Of a DNA stretch of 64,000 nucleotides, positions 18,622-28,428 are shown piece by piece. Below the pieces are notes generated by a model. That model searched no databases. It was given only the letters and a program-made list of their open reading frames with translations, and was not told the origin of the DNA. The number at the start of each line of letters is the position of its first letter. The stretch's first letter is position 1. Position numbers and translations under genes: made by a program. The stretch is from Leeuwenhoekiella polynyae (lineage in GTDB: Bacteria; Bacteroidota; Bacteroidia; Flavobacteriales; Flavobacteriaceae). The stretch covers positions 50,493 to 114,492 of the forward strand of contig NZ_QOVK01000012.1 of the NCBI RefSeq assembly GCF_004104075.1, given 5' to 3'.

Positions 18622-19516
18622 CAGAAATTAGTTTTTTAAGTCGCTTAAAGTCTTCTTCTGATGAAAACGGAATAATTAATTTTCCATTGCCTTTGTTGGC
18701 AACTTTCACATCTACTTTAGCACCAAAATAAGAGGAAAATTCCTTTTTTGCATTCTCAATATATTCTGGAGTTTTACTTTTTGCAGGTGTAGATTTACTA
18801 ACACTTTTACCTTCTTTATAGCTTTTTACTAAGGCTTCGGTAGCACGTACAGATAAAGCGTTTTCTAATATCTTTTCATAAATATCTAATTGATCAGAAG
18901 TGCTTTCGATATTTATTAAAGCTCTACCGTGTCCCATAGATAAAAAACCGTCACGCATACCGGTCTGAATAATAGGATCTAGTTTTAATAATCTCAGATA
19001 ATTTGCGATAGTAGATCTGTTTTTACCTACCCGCTCACTCATTTGTTCTTGAGTAAGATTTATTTCTTCAATTAAACGTTCGTATGAAAGTGCAATTTCA
19101 ATAGGATCAAGATCTTCCCGTTGAATATTTTCAACAAGAGCCATCTCTAATGACTCTTGATCATTTGCAATACGTATGTATGCAGGTATGGTTTCTAGAC
19201 CAACGAGTTTAGAAGCTCTAAAACGTCTTTCTCCGGAAACTAACTGATATTTATCAAAATCAATTTTACGTACCGTAATAGGTTGTATAACCCCTAACTC
19301 GCGTATTGATGAAGCTAATTCTTTTAAAGCGTCTTCGTTAAAACTACTTCGTGGTTGAAACGGGTTGACTTCTATATTGTTAAGTTCTAATTCAACAATA
19401 TTACCCACCACCTTGTCTGCACCTTTATCTTCGGCAGTTTTAATATCATTATCGGGATCTTTCAATAATGCAGAAAGACCGCGTCCTAAGGCTTGTTTTC
19501 TTACTGCTTTAGCCAT
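18611..19516 (-). CDS. parB: chromosome-partitioning protein ParB
   Basis: A 301-residue CTPase/DNA-binding protein that loads on parS and works with ParA in origin segregation. N-terminal ALGRGLSALL is the ParA-interaction box; the ParB/Spo0J nuclease-like domain has VNPFQPR, SGERRFRAS and ENIQREDL; the helix-turn-helix includes MSERVGKNRSTIANYLRLL; a C-terminal dimer domain follows. It begins 2 bases after parA. No close match to the canonical parS palindrome was noticed in the window. Confidence 0.95.
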   Translation of the reverse strand: MAKAVRKQALGRGLSALLKDPDNDIKTAEDKGADKVVGNIVELELNNIEVNPFQPRSSFNEDALKELASSIRELGVIQPITVRKIDFDKYQLVSGERRFRASKLVGLETIPAYIRIANDQESLEMALVENIQREDLDPIEIALSYERLIEEINLTQEQMSERVGKNRSTIANYLRLLKLDPIIQTGMRDGFLSMGHGRALINIESTSDQLDIYEKILENALSVRATEALVKSYKEGKSVSKSTPAKSKTPEYIENAKKEFSSYFGAKVDVKVANKGNGKLIIPFSSEEDFKRLKKLISGAK

Positions 19517-19518
19517 CG

Positions 19519-20286
19519 TTATGCGTCATTTTTTGTGATTATCTCCTGTGCTAAACTTAAGTAATTTGCAGCACCTTTACTGCCGGCATCGTAATTAATT
19601 ATGCTTTCACCATAACTTGGCGCTTCACTCAAGCGCACGTTACGTTGAATAATAGTTTCAAAAACCATCTCGTTAAAATGCTTCTGAACTTCATCAACCA
19701 CCTGATTAGAAAGGCGTAAACGAGAATCAAACATAGTTAGCAAAAGGCCTTCTATATCTAAAATCTGATTATGGATTTTCTGTACACTTTTTATTGTGTT
19801 TAGGAGTTTTCCTAACCCTTCTAATGCAAAATATTCACACTGTATGGGTATAATTACAGAGTCTGAAGCAGTTAACGCATTAAGCGTTAATAAGCCTAGT
19901 GATGGCGCACAGTCTATAAGAATATAATCATAAGAATCTTTAAGATGTCGTATTGCTTTTGCCATCATATACTCGCGTTGCTCCATATCTACGAGTTCAA
20001 TCTCAATAGCAACTAGGTCAATATGTGCCGGAATCAAATCCAGATTTGGAGAATCTGTTTTGATAATAGTTTCTTCCGCTTTGCTCGAATGTTCCAATAA
20101 TTGATAGGTACCCAGTTCAACAGTTTCTACATCAATACCAAGTCCAGATGTGGCGTTAGCCTGGGGGTCTGCATCAATAAGAAGTACTTTTTTCTCTAAA
20201 ACGCCTAAAGAGGCAGCAAGGTTTACAGAGGTTGTAGTTTTACCAACTCCTCCTTTTTGATTAGCAATTGCTATTATTTTACCCAT
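19519..20286 (-). CDS. parA: chromosome-partitioning ATPase ParA
   Basis: A 255-residue Walker-type ATPase that moves ParB-bound origins on the nucleoid. It starts with MGKIIAIANQKGGVGKTTTS (deviant Walker A near residue 10) and continues with LLIDADPQANAT and DYILIDCAPSLGLLT. The frame stays open 16 codons further upstream (to 20334), but that extension has no family similarity, so the ATG at 20286 is preferred. First gene of the operon through lepB. Confidence 0.94.
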   Translation of the reverse strand: MGKIIAIANQKGGVGKTTTSVNLAASLGVLEKKVLLIDADPQANATSGLGIDVETVELGTYQLLEHSSKAEETIIKTDSPNLDLIPAHIDLVAIEIELVDMEQREYMMAKAIRHLKDSYDYILIDCAPSLGLLTLNALTASDSVIIPIQCEYFALEGLGKLLNTIKSVQKIHNQILDIEGLLLTMFDSRLRLSNQVVDEVQKHFNEMVFETIIQRNVRLSEAPSYGESIINYDAGSKGAANYLSLAQEIITKNDA

Positions 20287-20484
20287 AAATTTTTGACTGA
20301 ATTGTTGTGCGAAAATACAATTTATAACCCGCAAATGAAATGCTTTTTGTTAACAGGTTGAAAGGGTTTTTTTTAAATTTTACAAAGAATGTATTGGGGT
20401 TTAATATAAAAATCAAGAAATATTCTGATTTTCTGTGGTTTTATCTGAAAAATCCGAGTGTTGACGATTAAATTTTTCAGGTTT

Positions 20485-20514
20485 TTTGTTCTATAGTAAT
20501 TTGTTATAAGTTTT
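20485..20514 (+). promoter_or_regulatory. putative promoter of the peptide operon
   Basis: A -33-like TTTG (20485-20488) lies 18 bases before TAAGTTTT (20507-20514), a 7 of 8 match to TANNTTTG. The start of transcription would fall near 20521, giving a leader of ~20 bases before the peptide ATG. Confidence 0.4.
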
Positions 20515-20540
20515 AATTATTAACCTAAAACATAATTAGT

Positions 20541-20708
20541 ATGAAAGGGTTTCAACACAAGCTAGAAGATTTCTCTTTTGAGAAACTTGAAGAACGTAAA
20601 GAATTTACTTTTTATTACTCAAGCCACGATTCGGGATGTGCAAAAACGCATCATTCATGTAATCCATGTCCACCCCCACCAACATGTGGAGGAAGTACTC
20701 CGGGTTAA
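20541..20708 (+). CDS. 55-residue Cys/Pro-rich peptide, putative RiPP precursor
   Basis: Not recognised as a known family. The N-terminal two thirds (residues 1-28) are charged and amphipathic (KLEDFSFEKLEERKEF), like a recognition leader. The C-terminal part has four Cys (33, 40, 43, 49), three His (29, 37, 38), a CPPPPTCGG turn and ends GSTPG. It has no signal peptide or membrane helix. The position directly before an isoprenoid-synthase-like gene and a PqqD-domain M50 protease fits a ribosomally made, post-translationally modified peptide. A strong stem-loop after it (20755-20787) would favour peptide mRNA over enzyme mRNA. Seen: the frame and composition; inferred: precursor role. Confidence 0.65.
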   Translation: MKGFQHKLEDFSFEKLEERKEFTFYYSSHDSGCAKTHHSCNPCPPPPTCGGSTPG

Positions 20709-20754
20709 TGTATTGTTACAAGTTATTATTGGTTAAGTGTTTAGCTTAAATCAG

Positions 20755-20787
20755 AAAAGTTCAAATTATATTTTAATTTGAACTTTT
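20755..20787 (+). terminator. attenuator/terminator between peptide and enzyme genes
   Basis: A perfect 14-bp stem: AAAAGTTCAAATTA (20755-20768) pairs with TAATTTGAACTTTT (20774-20787), 5-base loop, followed by more T. It lies 12 bases before the next ATG, so read-through is required for the enzymes unless they have their own promoter. Confidence 0.8.
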
Positions 20788-20799
20788 TTACATTTATAT

Positions 20800-21612
20800 A
20801 TGTCACAAAATTCAATTTCTACTTATTTTTTTACACAGCTACTTAATTTTATAAGTCCATTATGTGCTATAGACAATATAGCTGATTTTGAGTCTTTTAA
20901 AAAAGCAGTTGAGCGGTATACCTTCTATACATTTAGTATAGATGCATTGATAGATACTGAAATTGATTTTGATTCATCAATCAATCCCACTACACATAGA
21001 CTGGTAAAAGCCCATTTGTCAAACACCCGCTCTTTAAGAACACTTGCTACTTTATTTAATAAGGATTCAAATTTCTGGATAGTGATGGATAATTATATGA
21101 GTGCATATTATACCGGTCTTGTTCTTGAAAAACAAAACAGTAGTAAAAATATAGTTCATAATCTAGAGAGTTTTAAGTCTTATGCGCTGGCAAAACATGC
21201 CCCGGCATTTGTACCTTCAAGTGGAATGCTGATCCTTTTTAAATCTAAAACCACACAAGCTGAGTTGGAAAATATGTTGACTCCGTTATTTTACGGTATG
21301 CAAATGTTAGATGATCTAGAAGATTTTGATAAGGATATACAAAACAATCAACTTACGTATTGTATAAGTCAGGTTCAGGAATACATTAAAGCTGAAAATC
21401 TGGAAGTTCGTACAGACCTGGAGCGTTTTGAAGAACGGGTATTTTATCTTTCAGGAATTGCCAAAACCTGTAATGATTTTGCGGAAGCACAGTTTACTAA
21501 AGCACAGCAAATAGCGAAAGATTTGGGATTACTGGAGCTGGTTCAATGGATTGACAGTGTGTTTGAAATGCTAGAACATAATCGTGATATAATTGATCAG
21601 GTAAGTAAATAA
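20800..21612 (+). CDS. isoprenoid-synthase-fold-like protein of the peptide locus
   Basis: A 270-residue soluble, mostly helical protein. The clearest feature is Gln168-Met-Leu-DDLEDFDKD (Asp 171, 172, 175, 177, 179), which looks like the second Asp-rich motif of trans-prenyl transferases and class I terpene synthases. A clear first DDxxD is not evident (only the weak ALIDTEID around residue 50). Automated pipelines name related proteins 'class 1 isoprenoid biosynthesis enzyme'. No prenyl substrate can be deduced. The stop codon is 1 base before the M50 gene, so the two are translationally coupled. Possible roles: modification of the peptide (for example prenylation) or a structural relic of the fold. 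Confidence 0.6.
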   Translation: MSQNSISTYFFTQLLNFISPLCAIDNIADFESFKKAVERYTFYTFSIDALIDTEIDFDSSINPTTHRLVKAHLSNTRSLRTLATLFNKDSNFWIVMDNYMSAYYTGLVLEKQNSSKNIVHNLESFKSYALAKHAPAFVPSSGMLILFKSKTTQAELENMLTPLFYGMQMLDDLEDFDKDIQNNQLTYCISQVQEYIKAENLEVRTDLERFEERVFYLSGIAKTCNDFAEAQFTKAQQIAKDLGLLELVQWIDSVFEMLEHNRDIIDQVSK

Positions 21613-21613
21613 T

Positions 21614-22780
21614 ATGGAGGCTTTATTGGAAACGTATACCTTATCGCAATATGAAACCGACTCTTGGGTTTTGGAAAGTAAGCAAGGCCACTACATTATT
21701 ACGAAACCTGCAAAAGAATTACTCGAACTGTTAAACGAAGCCAAAACTATTAACGAAGCCAAAACTATTTTTAATACAATTTATGGCTATACATTTACTG
21801 AAGAACAATTCTTAGCGTTTATAATAAATCGCTTAGGATTTACAGGGCTGTTAAAGAATCATCAGCCCGAAATACAAGAGGATAAAAATTTTATAAGTCT
21901 TCAGTTTACGATTTTTAATGCTTCACTGGCCGGTAAATTGGCCACCCCATTGCAAACTCTGTTTAATAAACCATTCTTTTTTTTCGGTTTTACCGTCTTA
22001 TTATTTTTAGCTGTTTATAGTTTAGTCACAATTAGTTTTCAAAATACTGGGTTTTCAATAGTTAATTTGATGGCATTGTATTTTATTACTATTATTCTTC
22101 ATGAATTGGGTCACGTTGCTGCCTGTAAAAAGTTTACGGGCAAGAGCGGAGAAATAGGTGGAGGGTTGTATTTAATCTTTCCTGTTTTGTTTTCTAATAT
22201 ATCAGCCTTATGGCATGCCTCGAAAATTGAGCGAATAATAGGTAATCTTGCTGGGGTTTATATGCAATTATGGTGCTTATTGATATTTTATGTCTTACAC
22301 CTGATTTATCCTGAAGTAGTGCTTTATACTCAAATCACATTTACACTTGCTCTCTATAGTATTCTGCAATTGGTTCCCTTCATACGTTCTGACGGATACT
22401 GGTTGCTTTCTGATGCTACCAGCACGACCAATTTGCTATCAAAAGCCAACAAATCATTAAAAATATTTTTGTCAGCACCGGTAGCTTATTTTAAGGATGC
22501 TACAAGCTCTAAAGCCAGTTTTTTATTGTTTTATGCAGTATTTAATAATTTGATTATTCTCTACTTTGTAGGACTTCAGTTGTTGCAAAATCGCGAGGCA
22601 GTTTTCCATTTTCCGTTGTATTCAATTGAATTACTGGAACATCTGTTGCGCTTTGAAGCGGTTGCTTTTGATTTTTCATATTTCCCGGTAATCATATTTT
22701 ATATTGTGATATTTCAATTCATTAAAAGGGGAATTACATCCTTGTTCGGTTCAAAGAATAAGCAATCTCAGGCAGCTTAG
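21614..22780 (+). CDS. PqqD-like domain fused to M50 membrane metalloprotease
   Basis: A 388-residue protein. Residues ~5-85 resemble PqqD/RiPP-recognition domains (short strands, then helix PAKELLELLNEA, then helix EEQFLAFIINRLG). A multi-helix membrane part follows with the zinc motif HELGH (His163, Glu164, His167) and a third-ligand segment LVPFIRSDGYW (Asp260), as in YydH-type 'peptide zinc metalloproteases'. In other RiPP systems such proteins cleave or export leader peptides. Here it is the last gene of the three-gene locus, with no ABC exporter or HlyD next to it. A REP-like repeat and a terminator follow. Confidence 0.75.
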   Translation: MEALLETYTLSQYETDSWVLESKQGHYIITKPAKELLELLNEAKTINEAKTIFNTIYGYTFTEEQFLAFIINRLGFTGLLKNHQPEIQEDKNFISLQFTIFNASLAGKLATPLQTLFNKPFFFFGFTVLLFLAVYSLVTISFQNTGFSIVNLMALYFITIILHELGHVAACKKFTGKSGEIGGGLYLIFPVLFSNISALWHASKIERIIGNLAGVYMQLWCLLIFYVLHLIYPEVVLYTQITFTLALYSILQLVPFIRSDGYWLLSDATSTTNLLSKANKSLKIFLSAPVAYFKDATSSKASFLLFYAVFNNLIILYFVGLQLLQNREAVFHFPLYSIELLEHLLRFEAVAFDFSYFPVIIFYIVIFQFIKRGITSLFGSKNKQSQAA

Positions 22781-22784
22781 TTTT

Positions 22785-22875
22785 TTATTGGCACCACCAA
22801 AGGGTTTAAAACCCCGAGGCTTGCCGCGAAATTGAAAATTGGTTTCTAACGAATACCTCGTGGGCTTGCCCCGAG
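22785..22875. repeat. REP-like intergenic repeat, copy A
   Basis: About 90 bases nearly identical to the start and end of the copy at 63886. It is built of short inverted repeats: GGGTTTAAAACCC, GAGGCTTGCCGC, and CTCGTGGG/CCCCGAG. It lies just 3' of the M50 gene. Confidence 0.75.
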
Positions 22876-22905
22876 ATAGTTTAACTCTCAACTTGATTTA
22901 AATAA

Positions 22906-22939
22906 AAAAGCCTTTAAGACTTCATTCTTAAAGGCTTTT
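22906..22939. terminator. bidirectional rho-independent terminator
   Basis: AAAAGCCTTTAAGA (22906-22919) pairs perfectly with TCTTAAAGGCTTTT (22926-22939), 6-base loop. It separates the peptide locus from the convergent SDR gene. Confidence 0.88.
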
Positions 22940-23008
22940 CCATAAAATTTATTGTCTATTCGGTTTCTTCAGGCATTAATGCACCTATAAAAAATTGGAG
23001 CGGGATTT

Positions 23009-23890
23009 CTAGCCTTTTCGCTTGGCCTTAACCATAGCTTCGAGCTGATCCCATAATTCTTCCGGGATGTCTTTAAGAAGATTGAATTGTCCTGCACCTT
23101 CTAGCCATTCTCCACCGTCAATCGTGACGACTTCGCCGTTAACATAAGCTGAAAAGTCTGATACCAGATATGCTGCCAGATTAGCCAGTTCCTGATGATC
23201 GCCTACGCGACGTAGCGGAACTTTTTTAGATAGATCAAATTTTTCTGCCAGATCTCCGGGAAGTAAACGTTCCCAGGCGCCTTTAGTAGGGAAGGGGCCG
23301 GGTGCAATCGCATTAGAGCGTATGCCGTATTTCGCCCATTCAACAGCTAGCGAGCGCGTCATCGCCAGTACACCGGCTTTAGCAGTTGCGCTGGGCACTA
23401 CATAGGCAGAACCGGTCCAGGCGTAGGTCGTTACTATATTGAGGATGGCTTTATTTTTTTCTCCGGAATCAATCCAGTGTTTACCAAATGCCAGCGTACA
23501 GTTTTTACTTCCTTTCAGAACAATATCAATCACCACATCAAAAGCATTTGCTGAAAGCCGCTCAGTAGGAGAAATGAAATTACCTGCAGCATTATTCAAC
23601 AATACATCGATACTGCCAAATTTCTCAATAACCGCATCTCTCATGGTCTCTACCTGCTCGTAATGGCGTACATCGCATTGAACGGCAAAACAGTTGCCTC
23701 CGGTTTCTTCCTCAAGTTCCTGAGCAGTATTTTTTAATTTATCGAGATCGCGCGAAGTTATGGCAACGTTAGCACCCAGTTCGAGAAAGTATTTGGTCAT
23801 AGATTTTCCCAGACCGCTTCCGCCTCCGGTTACTACAATGGTTTTTCCTTTTAGCGCATCATCGCGTAGCATTTTATGGGTATAGTTCAT
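23009..23890 (-). CDS. SDR oxidoreductase, 2,4-dienoyl-CoA reductase-like
   Basis: A 293-residue short-chain reductase. Cofactor motif TGGGSGLGKS (~21-30), SRD after strand 2, NNAAGNF (~100), and a Tyr-less active-site region (VTTYAWTGSAYVVPSATAKAG) typical of DECR-type proteins, where the usual YxxxK is changed to a Ser-Ala-x-Ala-Lys pattern. C-terminal SGEW-type loop VTIDGGEWLEGAGQF. Likely role: reduction of 2,4-dienoyl-CoA in beta-oxidation of unsaturated fatty acids, consistent with methylmalonyl-CoA mutase nearby (propionyl-CoA use). Start ATG at 23890; Met 7 is an alternative. Confidence 0.85.
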   Translation of the reverse strand: MNYTHKMLRDDALKGKTIVVTGGGSGLGKSMTKYFLELGANVAITSRDLDKLKNTAQELEEETGGNCFAVQCDVRHYEQVETMRDAVIEKFGSIDVLLNNAAGNFISPTERLSANAFDVVIDIVLKGSKNCTLAFGKHWIDSGEKNKAILNIVTTYAWTGSAYVVPSATAKAGVLAMTRSLAVEWAKYGIRSNAIAPGPFPTKGAWERLLPGDLAEKFDLSKKVPLRRVGDHQELANLAAYLVSDFSAYVNGEVVTIDGGEWLEGAGQFNLLKDIPEELWDQLEAMVKAKRKG

Positions 23891-23966
23891 TTTAGTGGTA
23901 CTTAATTGCTTTTTTTAAATGTACATGTTTTCACAATGATTCAATCTACTAATTATATTTTCTAAA

Positions 23967-26198
23967 CTACTTATACTTCTTGAGGATTTTTGGTAGTTTA
24001 AAATCAAAGCTATGCATTGCAAAATCGGCATCTACCACATTGCCTGCTTTATCCAGAACGATATATTGAGGAATTCCATTAAAACTGAATAAATCTCTAA
24101 AGCGCTGATAGGTACTCTGATCTACTCGATACACGTGTTCCAGTTCTTGTTCTTTAATAAAATCCTCATATTTAGGAGATTTACTACTTTCATCTGTAAT
24201 AAAAATAAACTCAAAATCAGGGTTGTCTTTATATTTTCTACGGGTTTCCTTCATTCTTTCAATAGTACCTATGCAGGGACCGCACCATGTTGCCCAAAAA
24301 TCAATAAAGAGAATTTTACCTTTAAATGGGTCTGTGATGTTGCGGAAGGCCGCAGTGCCTTTCCCTTCAGGAAGTATAAGAGTATTTTCTTTAAAAGTTT
24401 CGGCTGTAGGAATATCTGCATCTACAATCATTTCGTTATCGGATACTTGAGGATACGTCTGTTCATAAATCCGTTGTCCTTCAGCTTTTAAAAACGGGTT
24501 ACCTATATTTTCTTTAAGGCTTGCCCAGACCAGCTCTGAAGTTTCTTTTCCCCAAAAATCAAAGAAAAATTTAAGACTACGCACTTTAATAATATCACTG
24601 GCCAGATCTTTGTCTACACCAAAGAAATGGACCAGCAAACTGTCTTTTTGCTTCCATTTATCCAATACCACTTGCGCTTTGTCCTCGGGAGTGGCTTCTA
24701 CATATTTTTTAAAGTATGCTTGTGATTCTGTCTTATATTTTTCATTGAATTCTTTTGCCAACTTTATTCGCTCCAAAGAATCAAGCTTCGATTTTTTGTC
24801 ATTTGGTTTTAAAAAAAAATTATACTTTTCTTCTAAAGCAATACCTTCTTCTTCAAAATATTCCAGTATCGTTCTTTCTGGTTCCCGAAATATTGAAAGT
24901 TGTGAATCGTGTTCTACTTTGGTAAATACATTGGTATACTCGAGACGGTTTATTAGAGTACTATATTGATTAGTGGCCAAAGCAGCCGGTTCATTTACTG
25001 GTAATAAGGTTTGCATGCTCTCATAATAGGAATCGGGCACTTCAAGTTTAAGAATGGCATGGGTAGTATCTTTCTTTTTCAAATAATCCCTGCGATCTAC
25101 GAAATTGAACATATCAGTACTGGCGATTAGCTTAATATGGGCTCGGTGAAAATCCTCCGCTTTTTTGGAGATGCTATTTTCAGATAAGAATGTGTTTAGT
25201 CTGGCTTCATTTTGAGTATATAGATTAAGGATTTTAGATTGAAAATCTAGAGGAGCAAGGGTGCCTACCCATTTTTGAAATTCTTCTCGGTAATCAGGGC
25301 GTAGGGGAGAAAATGCATTTAATTCCCGGTTCATTTTAGCTAGCGGCCCATGATATTCAATACTTTCAAATTCGTACCGACGGTCGCGATAACGGTCTGC
25401 AAGCAAAAACTCTTTCCAGTCTAAAATAAGACCCAGGGTAGTACCGGGTTCCAGATAAAAGGTAAAACCTTTCTCATTAATTACCAAATAGGTCTCTAAG
25501 GGTTGAACCAAAGGTATTTCGGCTTCAAATCGTCCATCAGGTGCAATTTCTACAACGGTGGGATATTCTTCCCGGGTTAGTTCATTGCCGATATAAATCA
25601 TTCCGGTCTCAAAACCCAGTCTGGGATCGTAGCCTTTCATATAACCCACAATACGCCCCATTTTTCGATGGAAAAAATTGTCCGAATCAAAACGCTTCAA
25701 TGCTGGATCTGATTGTGCTACTTCATCCTGAATCCAGTTCATCACATCTGATGGTACTTCTTTTGTAGTTTCAGAACTGCTTTGAGTAAGAGAAACCCCA
25801 AAAATAGTATTGGAAGCATCTACGTAATCAATCGTTTGAGTAGAAGCGGGGAGTGGTTCAAAAATGAGCTCGGTGAATTGTTCCCCGGAATCTGGTGTCC
25901 TGAGTTTTTCATCAAATTCGGCATCTATCACTTTTTTGATCATGTATTTTTTATCGGTAGCTGCATCCCGTAAATAGGTGTCTTTTGTAAAATTGATCCA
26001 CCAACCAGGAATAAATTTAGAATGCATGGTGACGCGGGTTTCTTCAGGGGAGGATTCTATACGTTGGATGTACGTAATTCCGCTAGTGGTTACTTCATAA
26101 TCCGGATTATCAATAACCCTCACATTTTCCTGAGCCTTACAAAAGTTGGAAACGAATAAAAAAACGAAGAAGGTTAAGCTGTGAATACTAATTTTCAT
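23967..26198 (-). CDS. TlpA family thiol-disulfide protein with long N-terminal region
   Basis: A 743-residue exported protein. Signal peptide (cleavage after FCKAQ). Residues ~25-300 are beta-rich (DUF4369-like segment with YIGNELTREE and LEPGTTLGLIL), ~300-590 helical. The C-terminal thioredoxin domain has FWATWCGPC (Cys 639 and 642) and the cis-Pro turn FNGIPQYIVLD. It would reduce or isomerise disulfides in the periplasm. The large N-terminal half is unusual compared with ~370-residue TlpA proteins and may bind a partner. Single gene; 100 bases separate it from the mutase gene upstream. Confidence 0.85.
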   Translation of the reverse strand: MKISIHSLTFFVFLFVSNFCKAQENVRVIDNPDYEVTTSGITYIQRIESSPEETRVTMHSKFIPGWWINFTKDTYLRDAATDKKYMIKKVIDAEFDEKLRTPDSGEQFTELIFEPLPASTQTIDYVDASNTIFGVSLTQSSSETTKEVPSDVMNWIQDEVAQSDPALKRFDSDNFFHRKMGRIVGYMKGYDPRLGFETGMIYIGNELTREEYPTVVEIAPDGRFEAEIPLVQPLETYLVINEKGFTFYLEPGTTLGLILDWKEFLLADRYRDRRYEFESIEYHGPLAKMNRELNAFSPLRPDYREEFQKWVGTLAPLDFQSKILNLYTQNEARLNTFLSENSISKKAEDFHRAHIKLIASTDMFNFVDRRDYLKKKDTTHAILKLEVPDSYYESMQTLLPVNEPAALATNQYSTLINRLEYTNVFTKVEHDSQLSIFREPERTILEYFEEEGIALEEKYNFFLKPNDKKSKLDSLERIKLAKEFNEKYKTESQAYFKKYVEATPEDKAQVVLDKWKQKDSLLVHFFGVDKDLASDIIKVRSLKFFFDFWGKETSELVWASLKENIGNPFLKAEGQRIYEQTYPQVSDNEMIVDADIPTAETFKENTLILPEGKGTAAFRNITDPFKGKILFIDFWATWCGPCIGTIERMKETRRKYKDNPDFEFIFITDESSKSPKYEDFIKEQELEHVYRVDQSTYQRFRDLFSFNGIPQYIVLDKAGNVVDADFAMHSFDFKLPKILKKYK

Positions 26199-26298
26199 GA
26201 TTGATGAATTTGTTAAAATAGAAAATTAGAAAATTTCTGCTTTATAGAATCTTAATTCACAGCATAATATATGTGTTTAGAACATTTAAAATAAAAAT

Positions 26299-28428
26299 CT
26301 ATTCAAATGTCTGCAGTAAAATCTCTAAAATAGAAATTGCAGCCTCACTGATTTTTGATCCGGGACCAAAAACGGCAACTGCTCCGGCTTCAAATAAAAA
26401 CTGATAATCTTTACGCGGAACGACACCACCTACAATAACCATAATATCCTCGCGTTCGAGTGCTTTTAATTCTTGAATAACTTGCGGAACGAGTGTTTTA
26501 TGTCCACCAGCTAAAGATGATATTCCCAATATATGAACGTCATTTTCTACAGCTTGCTTTGCGACTTCCTTGGGCGTTTGAAACAACGGGCCAATATCTA
26601 CATCAAAGCCAACGTCAGCATAACCGGTCGCTACAACTTTAGCTCCGCGGTCGTGACCGTCCTGCCCCATTTTAGCAATCATAATACGGGGACGTCGCCC
26701 CTCGAGTTTGGCAAAACGATCTGCGAGTTGTTGGGCTTTAGCAAAAGCGGGATCTGTTTTTATTTCTTTACTGTACACACCACTAAATGATTTTATTTGG
26801 GCTTTGTGTCTGCCAAAAGCTTTTTCAAGAGCATCTGATATTTCTCCCAGAGTAGCTCTTTCTCGAGCAGCAGTTACAGCTAAAGTTAGCAAATTACCAG
26901 TTCCTGTTTTTGCACATTCGGTTAAATCTGTTAACGCTTTTACTACCTGCTTAGCATTGCGATTGGCTTTTAAATTTTCAAGTCGTTGCAATTGAGACGC
27001 ACGTACCGCATCATTATCTACCTCAAGTGTGACGAGATCATCTTCTTGATCTAACTGATATTTATTCACGCCAATAATCAAATCATTACCGCTATCTATA
27101 CGGGCTTGTTTACGGGCAGCAGCTTCTTCAATACGTAGTTTTGGGATTCCTTTTTCAATGGCTTTAGTCATACCGCCCAGCTCTTCAATCTCTTCAATAT
27201 GTTCCCAGGCTTTTTCAGCAATTCCGTGTGTTAAGCGTTCCACATAAAAGCTACCGGCCCACGGATCGACTGTGCGTGTAATTTCGGTTTCCTTTTGTAA
27301 ATAAAGTTGAGTGTTACGGGCAATTCGCGCCGAGAAATCAGTAGGCAAAGCAATTGCCTCATCTAACGCATTAGTGTGTAAACTCTGTGTTCCGCCAAAA
27401 ACTGCAGCAGCAGCTTCAATAGTAGTGCGCGCAACATTATTAAACGGATCTTGCTCAGTAAGTGACCAACCACTGGTTTGACAGTGTGTACGCAAGGAAA
27501 GCGATTTTTGATTTTTAGGATTAAACTGCTTCACGATCTTCGCCCATAGCATACGTGCAGCACGCATTTTTGCAATTTCCATAAAATGATTCATCCCAAT
27601 TCCCCAGAAAAAAGAAAGACGCGGGGCAAATTTATCAACATCTAAGCCGGCTTTAATTCCGGTGCGTAAATATTCTAAACCATCTGCAAGTGTGTATGCC
27701 AACTCAATATCACAAGTCGCGCCTGCTTCTTGCATATGATATCCCGAAATGGAAATCGAATTGAACTTAGGCATTTGCTTTGCCGTAAATTCAAAAATAT
27801 CTGAAATGATACGCATCGAAGGACCTGGTGGGTAGATATAGGTATTTCTCACCATAAACTCCTTCAAAATATCATTCTGAATTGTCCCTTGCAGGTGTTC
27901 TGATTTTACGCCTTGCTCTTCTGCAGCGACTATATAAAATGCCATAATAGGCAAAACAGCTCCATTCATCGTCATCGAGACGCTCATTTTATCGAGGGGA
28001 ATTTGGTCAAACAACACTTTCATATCTTCAACCGAATCGATAGCTACACCGGCTTTACCAACATCACCTTCTACGCGCTCGTGATCACTGTCATAGCCGC
28101 GATGCGTGGCCAAATCAAATGCAACCGAAAGTCCTTTCTGACCTGCTTTAAGATTGCGTCTGTAGAAAGCATTACTTTCTCCAGCTGTAGAAAAACCGGC
28201 ATATTGTCTGATGGTCCACGGTTTGCGCACATACATCGTGCTGTACGGTCCACGTAAATATGGCGGAATCCCAGCTGCAAAATCCAGATGTTCAAGGCCT
28301 GCCAGATCAGCTTCAGAATATTCCTTTTTAATACGTATTTCTTCTGCAGTAGTCGCCACAGAAGTATCTATCGATTCTGTGCTAATCGATTTTTTAAGGC
28401 TAAGATGTTGCAGGTTTTTTCTACTCAT
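26299..28428 (-). CDS. scpA: methylmalonyl-CoA mutase large subunit
   Basis: A 709-residue catalytic subunit that interconverts succinyl-CoA and (R)-methylmalonyl-CoA with adenosylcobalamin. N-terminal TIM barrel (~60-550) with [15 protein letters not shown] and [21 protein letters not shown]-terminal B12 domain with the base-off motif [13 protein letters not shown] and the [10 protein letters not shown] loop. Length is normal. It overlaps the small-subunit gene by 8 bases. No epimerase or MeaB-type chaperone gene is visible in the window. Confidence 0.96.
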   Translation of the reverse strand: MSRKNLQHLSLKKSISTESIDTSVATTAEEIRIKKEYSEADLAGLEHLDFAAGIPPYLRGPYSTMYVRKPWTIRQYAGFSTAGESNAFYRRNLKAGQKGLSVAFDLATHRGYDSDHERVEGDVGKAGVAIDSVEDMKVLFDQIPLDKMSVSMTMNGAVLPIMAFYIVAAEEQGVKSEHLQGTIQNDILKEFMVRNTYIYPPGPSMRIISDIFEFTAKQMPKFNSISISGYHMQEAGATCDIELAYTLADGLEYLRTGIKAGLDVDKFAPRLSFFWGIGMNHFMEIAKMRAARMLWAKIVKQFNPKNQKSLSLRTHCQTSGWSLTEQDPFNNVARTTIEAAAAVFGGTQSLHTNALDEAIALPTDFSARIARNTQLYLQKETEITRTVDPWAGSFYVERLTHGIAEKAWEHIEEIEELGGMTKAIEKGIPKLRIEEAAARKQARIDSGNDLIIGVNKYQLDQEDDLVTLEVDNDAVRASQLQRLENLKANRNAKQVVKALTDLTECAKTGTGNLLTLAVTAARERATLGEISDALEKAFGRHKAQIKSFSGVYSKEIKTDPAFAKAQQLADRFAKLEGRRPRIMIAKMGQDGHDRGAKVVATGYADVGFDVDIGPLFQTPKEVAKQAVENDVHILGISSLAGGHKTLVPQVIQELKALEREDIMVIVGGVVPRKDYQFLFEAGAVAVFGPGSKISEAAISILEILLQTFE

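Noticed and set aside
24135..24491. 118-residue frame opposite the TlpA gene
   Set aside because: Antisense shadow of a well-supported gene; no domain, no start context.
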